A DNA stretch of 64,000 nucleotides. Source: Chloracidobacterium thermophilum B (GTDB lineage Bacteria > Acidobacteriota > Blastocatellia > Chloracidobacteriales > Chloracidobacteriaceae). Of the stretch, positions 28,833 to 36,677 are shown one piece after another; position 1 is the stretch's first letter; every line of letters begins with the position of its first letter. Position numbers and translations under genes: made by a program. Where the stretch lies: positions 434,001 through 498,000 of the forward strand of contig NC_016025.1 of the NCBI RefSeq assembly GCF_000226295.1, given 5' to 3'. The notes beneath the pieces were generated by a model, which saw nothing but the letters and a program-made list of their open reading frames with translations, was not told the origin of the DNA and did not search any database.

Positions 28833-29759
28833 ATGGGCAAAGTATTCCGGCCATCACTTGCCGTGCTGTTCACCTGGGCCGTGATCCCGGGGCTGCCGTG
28901 GGTGATCACGGCGCAGACGGCAAAGAAAGAGAAACCTCCGGCAGCCGCGTCATCGGCTCCGGCGGATCCCCTCGTCAACCTGGAACAGCCAAGGACCTCG
29001 ATACCACCCGAAATGCTTTCGGCTCCACCATCCGGGGTTCGCGTCATCCTCAGTCAATTCGCGCTGGCCCTGGACACACTCCCGCCAACCGAACAGCTTC
29101 CGATGTTTTTGGCCGCCCCCAGTCCCCTTCGCTACTGGACGTTTTCCCTCCTCGATCCGAATGTCCGGCGTCGGTTGCTTGAACTCATGGAAGCCGAGGC
29201 CATTCGCCAGTGGCCGGCTCAGGAAAAGGTCATCAGGAGCTTTCTCACCAAGACTCAGGCCGCCTACGACCGCCAGCGGATGCCGGAAGACACCCCTGAA
29301 CAGTTCAAACTGAAAAACGAAGTCGGGTTGCGCTACCTTGCCGAGCTTTCGCCAGAAGAGAGAGCCATTGGCCGTCAGATGCACACCTATTTCTTTGGGC
29401 CCAGCATTCTTCTCCGCTATCAGGGAAGAGTGTGGATTCGGCCGGAGGCGGTGCCGCAAATCGAAGCCTTTCTGAAACGTGTTCCCGCACTGCGCGAATA
29501 CAAAACGGACGAACTCTTTGTCGTATTTTCCGGGAAAACTTCCTCGCCCGTGTTCTTTCAGGACTACGAAACCGATGGTCTTTTCGTGGGTGTGCGTGGG
29601 CCAACCTGCAACTGCGCCCTGGATGTGGATTGTGTTCCGGGAACCTTCTGCCAGACGACCAAGCCACCCTACCCGACTGACTTTGGCACCACCTGTCACA
29701 TGTTTGGCGTACGGCTTCCCTGTTCCGGCTTTTGCACACCAGGGAAGCCACGCCGCTGA
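28833..29759 (+). CDS. Secreted protein with fulvocin C-like Cys-rich tail
   Basis: 308 aa with a signal peptide (FRPSLAVLFTWAVIPGLPW...TAQ). The ATG at 28833 is chosen because AAAGGAG lies just upstream. The middle 200 residues are helical with no recognised domain. The last 45 residues hold seven Cys in the order CNC, then VDCVPGTFC, then GTTC and PCSGFC. This spacing resembles the mature bacteriocin fulvocin C of Myxococcus (CxC, about six residues, C, five residues ending in TF, C). The protein may therefore be a fulvocin C-related precursor or a member of that wider family. No immunity, protease or exporter gene is adjacent. The bacteriocin role is inference. Confidence 0.6.
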   Translation: MGKVFRPSLAVLFTWAVIPGLPWVITAQTAKKEKPPAAASSAPADPLVNLEQPRTSIPPEMLSAPPSGVRVILSQFALALDTLPPTEQLPMFLAAPSPLRYWTFSLLDPNVRRRLLELMEAEAIRQWPAQEKVIRSFLTKTQAAYDRQRMPEDTPEQFKLKNEVGLRYLAELSPEERAIGRQMHTYFFGPSILLRYQGRVWIRPEAVPQIEAFLKRVPALREYKTDELFVVFSGKTSSPVFFQDYETDGLFVGVRGPTCNCALDVDCVPGTFCQTTKPPYPTDFGTTCHMFGVRLPCSGFCTPGKPRR

Positions 29760-30024
29760 CATCCCCGGAAGGATGTGCCCGAAAGGACGGCTGGACTCCG
29801 GGTTGCATAGTGACGCCCAGGATCAGCCACGCTTATTCAGCAGCGGCGAAGGGCTGACGGTATTCATCGGGTTCGAGAAAAGGACAGGGAGCAAACCTGA
29901 TGAGCCAGGGTTCGCAACCCCAGAAAATCTCCACGGCAAAGCTGCCGGCCGACACGCGCTCGTACCTGACGCCGCTCCGCCTGCCCTTCGCGGCGCGCGG
30001 AGCTTCAGTCCGTTGGTTGTACGC
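29760..30024. other. No recognisable gene
   Basis: Several open frames cross this stretch, but none shows a family motif, a convincing ribosome site or matching codon use. The stretch lies between the fulvocin-like gene and the IscB remnant and may be decayed DNA from the same mobile unit. Confidence 0.5.
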
Positions 30025-30317
30025 TCAGATCGCTACCGATGGCAGCGAGAGCGGTGCGTATCGCTCGTCCTGCGTAACCGGTAAGGTCTGTGCCAGACCT
30101 GATTTCATTGTCCACGAATATCCATACCCGTCTGCACGCTGGAGCAGTGTGCAACATCGGTGATGGATGCCTTGTACCAGCCCGGTTGCGGACTGGATGT
30201 TGAAACTGCCGCTGGCTCGAATGGCGACACGACCCAGGTAGTTGCCTGCCTTTTTGCCGGTCGTCACGACCACACGCACCAGGTCCCCGGCCCAAACCCA
30301 GCCGAACATCAGGCGGA
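30025..30317 (-). pseudogene. Truncated IscB-type nuclease, C-terminal remnant
   Basis: The minus-strand frame reads KVRLMFGWVWAGDLVRVV, then GKKAGNYLGRVAIRASGSFNI, here split as GKKAGNYLGRVAI and RASGSFNIQ. It then reads GLVQGIHH and LLQRADGYGYS. This order is what I know from the C-terminal ends of IscB proteins, the RNA-guided HNH/RuvC nucleases ancestral to Cas9. The similarity runs up to the first CRISPR repeat, where an in-frame stop lies in the repeat itself, so the RuvC, bridge-helix and HNH parts are absent. The last 25-30 codons have no similarity and may be read-through. The remnant cannot be an active nuclease. Confidence 0.68.
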
Positions 30318-30805
30318 CTTTAATTCAAGGGGTCTTTTTCAAGACCCATGACGCGTTGGTCAGGGCACGCAGCGTGCCGCGCTTGAACTCGTCCTTTAAT
30401 TCAAGGGGTCTTTTTCAAGACCCATGACCAGAGGGAGCGGAGAAGGCCAACCGTGAACGGAGTTCCTTTAATTCAAGGGGTCTTTTTCAAGACCCATGAC
30501 GGGCACAGCCGCTAAAATCCTGTCTCTGATGGCCTCTCCCTTTAATTCAATTCAAGGGGTCTTTTTCAAGACCCATGACGTAATTCGTTTCTACACTATT
30601 CTATACGCCCTGTCAAGTAACCTTTAATTCAAGGGGTCTTTTTCAAGACCCATGACGATGCGGATACAGTTTCAGATAACCAACCACCGACTGCCTTTAA
30701 TTCAAGGGGTCTTTTTCAAGACCCATGACCGGGCTGTCAAGGTAAATGAAGTCGCTGAATGTCCACTTTAATTCAATTCAAGGGGTCTTTTTCAAGACCC
30801 ATGAC
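30318..30805 (-). CRISPR. Orphan CRISPR array, seven repeats and six spacers
   Basis: Seven copies of a 35-bp repeat start at 30318, 30394, 30466, 30540, 30622, 30695 and 30766. The repeat begins CTTTAATTCAAGGGG and ends AAGACCCATGAC on the plus strand. Spacers are unique and measure 41, 37, 39, 42, 38 and 36 bp. The repeat contains a perfect 7-bp stem, GGGTCTT/AAGACCC, with a GAAA loop on the minus strand. Repeats 4 and 7 are 40 bp because a 5-bp ATTCA unit is duplicated. The minus strand is the likelier transcript, since there the repeat starts with G and ends AAAG. No cas gene is in the window. Confidence 0.9.
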
Positions 30806-30834
30806 TCCGGCCGCGAGGGCGGTTTCAATTTCAC

Positions 30835-30990
30835 TTGACATACTCCCCTGCCTAAAGGCAGGGGATTCTTGTTCTTGGTTCTGCGAGCGCACTTACTTCA
30901 TCAGGTTGCCCCTCCAAAGCAGCGGTGCATCTCTCCCCAAGCGTTCCCTCTTTCGAGGCAGTTCCCTTTTGCCCAAAGGTACTGTTTTGC
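30835..30990 (-). ncRNA. Possible TnpB guide (omega/reRNA) region
   Basis: In TnpB elements the guide RNA scaffold spans the 3' end of tnpB and the right end, and the guide is the flanking DNA next to it. Here that region includes the strong right-end hairpin. The guide of this copy would begin GTGAAATTGAAACCGCC, read towards the CRISPR array. The 5' limit is an estimate and no promoter or experiment supports it. Confidence 0.3.
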
Positions 30991-32116
30991 CACTCCATTC
31001 CCAAGATGCTTAGTCCCTTCTTGAGGATGTTCAAAGCCGCATTCCGGTCTCTGTCTGATTCAAATCCACATTGAGGACAACTATGGGTTCTGGTGGCCAG
31101 GGTTTTTACTACCATACGCCCACAGTTACTACAGTCCTGTGTGGTGTACTGCGGCGGTACGCTGACGACTGCCTTGTCCCACACCTTGCCGTAGTAGTCC
31201 AGCCACGCAGTGAATTGAGACCAGCCAGCATCATGAATGGATTTGGCAAGATGATGATTTTTGACCAGGTTCTTCACCTGCAAGTCTTCGTACACCACGA
31301 CATCGTGAGATGCCACCACGCACCGGGCTAACTTAATCACCCAGTCTTTACGCTGGCGTTGGACTTTCAGATGTGCTTTGCCCAGTCTTTTCTTTTGCTT
31401 GTGGTAGTTCCTGGATTGAGGTTTGCCCCCTTTTCCTGAACTTCCTGCTCAACCTGCGCTGGTGGCCGCTTTAGCCGCTTCTCTGCTTTCCGCAGATACT
31501 TGGGACACTCCACAGGGTTGCCGTTCTGGTCGGTGTAGAAAGCTTTCAAGCCCAAGTCAATGCCAATCACATTGCCTGTGTATTCTCCCTGCTCCTTGCG
31601 CTCCACACCCAAACAGAACTGGGCATAGTACCCATCTGCCCTGCGTATCACCCGCACCCGATTGATTTTGGATTCAAGAATCAACCGTCTTGCTTCACCA
31701 TTGCAGTACAGAGCAAACGAGCCAGCATTGAAGCCATCGGTGAACGAGATAGTCATCCCATCTTCTGACAGCTTCCAGCCCGATACCTTGTATTCCACAG
31801 AACGGCAATGCTTCTTAAATTTGGGATACCCTTTCTTGACCGCCTTGTTTTTGCAGTTGGTATAGAAACGGGAGATGGAAGCCCAAGCCCGTTCTGCACT
31901 TGCCTGCCTTGCCGCTGAGTTTAACTTCCTGACAAAGTCAAACTCTTTGGCCAGGTCTTTGCAGTGGGCATAGAGAACAGCTTTGTTTACGCCCTTGTTG
32001 TCCATCCAGTACCGCACACATTTGTTTCTGACAAACTGTGCGGTACGGATGGCTTCATCCAGAGCCTGATACTGCTCTGCTGTCCCGTTGAGTAGCTTGG
32101 CTTCCATGACTCTCAT
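30852..32116 (-). pseudogene. tnpB: tnpB with two frameshifts
   Basis: The 5' frame (from the ATG at 32116) encodes the N-terminal and first RuvC part (VIGIDLGLKAFYTDQNG holds the catalytic Asp) up to KYLRKAEKRLKR. Near 31465 one extra base shifts the frame. A second frame then reads HQRRLSRKFRKRG until the G-run near 31425-31430, where another base shifts it. The third frame reads SRNYHKQKKRLGKAHLK to the end, with VVYEDLQVKNL, the zinc finger CSNCG...CPQCG and DRDRNAALNIL. Removing two bases gives 421 codons. The protein is broken as sequenced. Homopolymer sequencing error is possible, at least at the G-run. Confidence 0.85.
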
Positions 32117-32212
32117 ACTGCTATTTTATCACAGGTTTGGCTTGATAAAACAGCGTGCGCCTTATATCCCTGCCCTAAAGTGCAGGGCTTTACGGCGTTT
32201 TTTCGGTAAACA

Positions 32213-32297
32213 CGCCTGATGTTGGGGATGTCAACCATGTTGGCTGCGTCCCACAATAAAGCCTTCGACTTCAGTCGAGGGCTGTTTACATCAGGCG
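32213..32297. repeat. Small inverted-repeat segment with central hairpin
   Basis: CGCCTGATGT at 32213-32222 is matched by ACATCAGGCG at 32288-32297. Between them a stem CCTTCGAC-TTCA-GTCGAGGG (32262-32281, one G-T pair) resembles the end hairpins of IS200/IS605-type elements. The segment borders the left end of the TnpB element and may be what is left of another element or of its insertion site. The remaining bases up to 32399 hold no gene. Confidence 0.35.
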
Positions 32298-32399
32298 GCA
32301 CTGCACGTTTTCCAGACGCCGAACCACAGCACAGACAGTAACCGCCACGTCCTTCCTTCCTGCACGGCGTTTTTTCAGCCGTTCACCCGGCGGCAGAGG

Positions 32400-35300
32400 C
32401 TATCGCCGCCGCCGCAGGGCAAACGGGGTGATAACGGCAAACAGCGCCAGCCATCCCAGCGGCCACCACGAAACCGACTTCGAGGGTGGCGGCTGGGCTT
32501 CAGCGTACCAGCCTTTGGTCGGGCCTTTCGGAACCTCGTTGGACACCGTGTAGATCGTCCCGTCAGGCTTGAGGTAAAGCCGCCGCATTTCTTCGAGATT
32601 GAAGGGCCGCGCCCCCCGCCGTCCGAAGACGACGAGCTGGTGACCGCTTTCATCCACGCCCCGGTCACGGTCCAGCCCCTTCGACACCGCCAGCGATTCA
32701 CCCTTGGTGGGATGCGTCGCAATCAGCCGTGGCTCCGGCCGCGGGCTGAAACCACCGTTGGTCGCCATGGTCTCCGGTGAGGTGAGCTGTACGACGCGCA
32801 GGCCGTTCTTACCGTCGGCAACGTAGGCAAAGGCGCTGGCATTCGTCATCCCCACCTTCACATCGCGGGCATCGTTGATGACGCCGCCAGCCGTAAAGAT
32901 TTGGTCAATTTTCGGCTGTTCGGGCCGTTCCACATCCACAATGACCAACCCCTGCTTGCCGCCCGCAATGTAGGCGTAGGTGCGCGCCACATAAACCTGA
33001 TGGGCGTCCTCCAGCGGTATCGTCGCGCCCGGCACGAGACGGGCTTTTTCCGGCAGCGTGATGTCCACGACGTGCATGCCAACGGCATCCGTGACGAAGG
33101 CATACCGGAACTGAATGGCAATCCCCTTGGGCTTCCTGAAGCCTTCGACAATCGAGACCACCTTCGGCGCAGCGGCATTGGCCACATTGACGATGACCAG
33201 TCCCCGGTCACACAGAATGTAGGCATGGTCGCCAGCCACGGTGAGATTTTCCGCTCCGTTGAGCAGACCGTTCGGGTTGAAGGTGTAGTCCTTCTTGAGA
33301 AAGTTGTTCGTCGGGTCGCCATCGAGCAGGGTGGCGGCGTTGATCATGACCAGCCCTTCTTCCCGGTCGCTGACGTAGAGATACGCATAGACCGGGCTGA
33401 TGGGCTGTTCCTCATTTTCGGGAAACCGCTGCCGGGTCGGGTCAACGCCCAACGTCGTGGGCGAAGCAATAGCTGTCGCGTATTTCGTCTTGACATAAAA
33501 CCGCTGCCCCAGCGGTGACACCGGCGCGGTCGTGATGCGCTCGGAGAAGTCCTTGTTGTCAATGTTGGCGATGTCATAGATGTGGACGCCATGCTCGCCT
33601 TCAGCCACATAGAGATACTCGCCCCGCATTTGCAGGCTCAGGGCATGGCCGTGGTGGTGGTAATGCTCGTGCAGCTTGTCGCCACCCGCCTTGTGCTTTT
33701 TGTATTCCTTCGGGTAGGCAATTTCGTGCAGCGTGCTGCCGATGACGGCCTGTGGCTCGCTGCGTTCCGTTGCCACTACAGCCGAGATGCCGTGTTTGCC
33801 TTCAGCAACGTAGATGTAGCGCCCCATGAAGTTGACATAGTTCGTCCCCAGCAGCAGCAACTGCGCCATGATGGCGTTGTTGTCGTTATCCTTGGAAATG
33901 TGACAATCAGTGCAGCCTTTGGTCTCCCGCGCGCGTACCGTGTGAGGAACGTGCGTGTTCATGGCTTGTCCTGAATAGCCCTCGGAGGAAATCGTCTGCT
34001 GCTGCGAGTACAGCCACAGCCGGTTGGCATTCTGGGAACCGACGATGACAGCTGAAGATGAACGCACTGGCGCAATGCGGTTGCCGGTGGCGGTGCCGTC
34101 AATACCGAGCATAAACACATCATCCCGCAGCACCTGGAAGTTGTAGGAAGTCCAGTTGCGCGTCTCCGGGCCGCCTTCGTTGTGATTCATCGGGCGCTTC
34201 CGGTTGGCTGTCATCGGCAGGTGACAGCCAAAACAGCTCGTCATCCAGGCCGAATGACATGCGTAGCACGTCATTCGCTGGTCGCTGTGGGCAAGCTGGC
34301 TGTCCTTGCCTTCATCGGGCTTGGCCGCCGGGTCCCACACATTGCCTTTCATAAGCAGCTTGGCGTAGTGCGACTTTTCGCTGTAGTGCTCGTGGCCGGG
34401 CGTGACCGTATCTTTGGTCTGCACTACCACCCAGAATTTCTCCGGGTCCACCATCGAGTACTGAATAACCTTGCCTTTGTAGGGGCCGGCTGTCGGGATT
34501 TCGAGCACCGATGCCTGCCGGAAACCACGCGCGCGGCGTTTTGAGGGGTCGCGCTCATAAACGGTACGGGTTTTGTAGCCATCCAGCGAGTTGCTGCCGC
34601 CCGGCGCTTCCGCATCCGTCTTGTTACGCGCCGTGAACTTGCCTGTCACCAGTGCGTCATCGGCGCTCTTTTTGCGTGCGCCCCCGGCAAAGCCAGTCGT
34701 CAGCGACTTTGGATTGGCATAGGCGTAAATCGAGCCGTGGCAATCCTGGCAACTGATCTCAATGGCAGCGCGTGGCTCGCCATAAAGGAGCCGGTCGCCA
34801 TGACCATCCTGCGAAAAGTGGCAGTCCACACAGTGCATGCCCTTCTCCAGATGGATGTCCTTCAGGTGAACCGGCACGCCGCTGCGCACAGTGGTTTTGT
34901 TGACCTCAACGCCTTCGGACGTGTATGCCACGGCTTGGCGCAAGGCCTCCGGCGTCACATTCGGCACAGGCTGGTCATTTTCATCCAGGTAGCGACCCTT
35001 GCGGTCCTGCTTGAAAACGGCCCGGTAAATCCAGCCGTGACCGTGGAAATCGGCAAATTGGGTGCGCTTGGCTTTGGGGTTGACCTCAGTCCAGACTTCA
35101 CCCAGAAAAGCCCGGTCGCCCCACTTGCCGCGCTGGGCTGAGCCTTCCGGGTTGTGGCGGGCAATGTTTTCCAGTTCTTCGTCGCTGCGCTTGAGCGGCG
35201 TTTCCGGGTACATCGGGCGGCCATCGGTTTCGTTATCCCACCACATAAAGCCCTGGTAGGTCGTGAGCATGTTCGTCCCCGGATGCATGTGGCAGACCAT

Positions 35301-36614
35301 GCACTGGCTGGTCGGGATGGCGTTGGTCAGGACGTGGCGCACCGGATGGCCCGGCTCATCCTTCGGAATCGTGGGATCGGCGGTTTTCGTCGTGCCGCGA
35401 TTCGTATGGGCATAGTCAAATTTGGTCGAGGAATGCACCGTCGAGCGGTCGTTGGCGTAGGGGGTGTGACACGCCGTGCAGCCGCTGGAACGGTAGTCGC
35501 CGGGATGGTCGTTGGTGCCCATCAGGGAGGTCAGCGGATCGAGCAGGCGCGTCTTTTGCAGTCCCAGGAACACCGGGTCAGTACGCAGCCCCGTCCCAAA
35601 CCCGCGTGGGCTGAGCTTGACTTCGGGCAACCCGGCCAGGTCGGCCTCCGGGTTCGGATTCCCCACTTCGGATTGCTTCCGGCCGCCGCGCTCAAAGACG
35701 CGCAGGATGTTGCCCGGCTGCGTGACTTCCCACCGGGGCAGCGGCGTGATGAACGGGATGATGCCGCGATACTTCCGTTCGGAAGGCGTTGGCGGCTTGA
35801 GGGACATCAGCGCCTGGGGCGCGCCGTCCTGGTTGTAGCTTTCACCCCACCGGGTGTCCTTGTAGGGGTACGCCCCGTTGTTGTAGAGCGCCGCTCCCCA
35901 CAGCATCGCCCCGTGGGTCATCATGCTGGTCTTGACCTTGTCCACGATGAACGCCTGCCCGTCCAGCCGCGCCTCCTTGTTGTGACATTCGCCGCAGGTG
36001 ATGTCCGCCACCCGCAGGTCGCCCGGATTGACGAACCGCACGAAGTCCAGATTTTCCTTGAGCAGGGCCGTGTAGGACAGCTCCGGGTTGGCGGAGTTGG
36101 CCGAGCCGTCCTTGCGCTTCCACAGCTTCGGGTTGGTGGGCTGCGGATGGGCTTCGTTCTGGGCTTTGATGTACGCCGGCTGGCCCTTCTCACTCCCGGC
36201 AGGCTTCATGACATCGCCGTTTCCGCCGTGGCAGTACACACAGGTGATGTTGCGTCCGATGTTGAGGGCGCTGCCGTCGGGCGCAATGTGGGCCGTTTTG
36301 TAACCGCCTTCGTAGCCGGTGTGGCAGCTTATACAACCGCTGTCGTTGCCGTTCTGAAGCCGCCAGTCATCCTCGGTCTTGTCTTTCGCTGCCCGGTAAA
36401 TGCGCGCGCGTGCCGTAGCCGGGTCAACCGGCGCGGAAGGTTTGGATGCGCCTGCCCCCGCGGCCGGCCCATCCTGCGCGGAAGTCTCCACAAACGGAGC
36501 GGCGGTATCGCTGCCGGCCACCGGACGAAACGCCGGCAGGAGACTGAAACCAATGAAGGCCGTACTGACGGCGGCACAAAGGGTCACAACTTTGATTCTG
36601 AAGGCAATCGCCAT
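32400..36614 (-). CDS. Decaheme cytochrome c with LVIVD beta-propeller
   Basis: About 1404 aa with an N-terminal signal or anchor helix. Ten CxxCH heme sites are visible: CISCH, CVYCH, CGECH, CTACH, CMVCH, CVDCH, CQDCH, CYACH, CFGCH and CTDCH, all in the first two thirds. The last third holds LVIVD-type propeller blades ([46 protein letters not shown]). The C-terminus has one membrane helix followed by Arg residues ([15 protein letters not shown]). It follows a porin gene in the same direction, which suggests a porin-cytochrome conduit for electrons across the outer membrane. The ATG at 36614 is preferred over the GTG at 36620 because of GGAAGGG spacing. Confidence 0.82.
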   Translation of the reverse strand: MAIAFRIKVVTLCAAVSTAFIGFSLLPAFRPVAGSDTAAPFVETSAQDGPAAGAGASKPSAPVDPATARARIYRAAKDKTEDDWRLQNGNDSGCISCHTGYEGGYKTAHIAPDGSALNIGRNITCVYCHGGNGDVMKPAGSEKGQPAYIKAQNEAHPQPTNPKLWKRKDGSANSANPELSYTALLKENLDFVRFVNPGDLRVADITCGECHNKEARLDGQAFIVDKVKTSMMTHGAMLWGAALYNNGAYPYKDTRWGESYNQDGAPQALMSLKPPTPSERKYRGIIPFITPLPRWEVTQPGNILRVFERGGRKQSEVGNPNPEADLAGLPEVKLSPRGFGTGLRTDPVFLGLQKTRLLDPLTSLMGTNDHPGDYRSSGCTACHTPYANDRSTVHSSTKFDYAHTNRGTTKTADPTIPKDEPGHPVRHVLTNAIPTSQCMVCHMHPGTNMLTTYQGFMWWDNETDGRPMYPETPLKRSDEELENIARHNPEGSAQRGKWGDRAFLGEVWTEVNPKAKRTQFADFHGHGWIYRAVFKQDRKGRYLDENDQPVPNVTPEALRQAVAYTSEGVEVNKTTVRSGVPVHLKDIHLEKGMHCVDCHFSQDGHGDRLLYGEPRAAIEISCQDCHGSIYAYANPKSLTTGFAGGARKKSADDALVTGKFTARNKTDAEAPGGSNSLDGYKTRTVYERDPSKRRARGFRQASVLEIPTAGPYKGKVIQYSMVDPEKFWVVVQTKDTVTPGHEHYSEKSHYAKLLMKGNVWDPAAKPDEGKDSQLAHSDQRMTCYACHSAWMTSCFGCHLPMTANRKRPMNHNEGGPETRNWTSYNFQVLRDDVFMLGIDGTATGNRIAPVRSSSAVIVGSQNANRLWLYSQQQTISSEGYSGQAMNTHVPHTVRARETKGCTDCHISKDNDNNAIMAQLLLLGTNYVNFMGRYIYVAEGKHGISAVVATERSEPQAVIGSTLHEIAYPKEYKKHKAGGDKLHEHYHHHGHALSLQMRGEYLYVAEGEHGVHIYDIANIDNKDFSERITTAPVSPLGQRFYVKTKYATAIASPTTLGVDPTRQRFPENEEQPISPVYAYLYVSDREEGLVMINAATLLDGDPTNNFLKKDYTFNPNGLLNGAENLTVAGDHAYILCDRGLVIVNVANAAAPKVVSIVEGFRKPKGIAIQFRYAFVTDAVGMHVVDITLPEKARLVPGATIPLEDAHQVYVARTYAYIAGGKQGLVIVDVERPEQPKIDQIFTAGGVINDARDVKVGMTNASAFAYVADGKNGLRVVQLTSPETMATNGGFSPRPEPRLIATHPTKGESLAVSKGLDRDRGVDESGHQLVVFGRRGARPFNLEEMRRLYLKPDGTIYTVSNEVPKGPTKGWYAEAQPPPSKSVSWWPLGWLALFAVITPFALRRRR

Positions 36615-36677
36615 GGTCACATACCCTTCCGTCCGGGAGACAGGCTTGGGGAGGGCCTGTCACACAGACGCATCGCA

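Larger units (their letters stand above)
30835..32205 (-). mobile_element. IS200/IS605-type TnpB-only element, copy 1
   Basis: The element carries only tnpB, without a TnpA transposase gene, so movement would need TnpA in trans. The left end on the minus strand lies just after TTAC (32209-32206). The right end is at TCAA (30838-30835). These match the cleavage rules of IS608-like elements. Subterminal hairpins occur at both ends: CCCCTGCC-TAAA-GGCAGGGG at 30845-30864, and an imperfect GCCCTGCACTTTAGGGC at about 32173-32189. The left 100 bp are identical to those of the copy at 63485. The ends were inferred by comparing the two copies and the hairpins. Confidence 0.78.

Noticed and set aside
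29900-30163. 87-codon plus-strand frame over the IscB remnant
   Set aside because: It is antisense to the recognisable IscB motifs and has no motif of its own.
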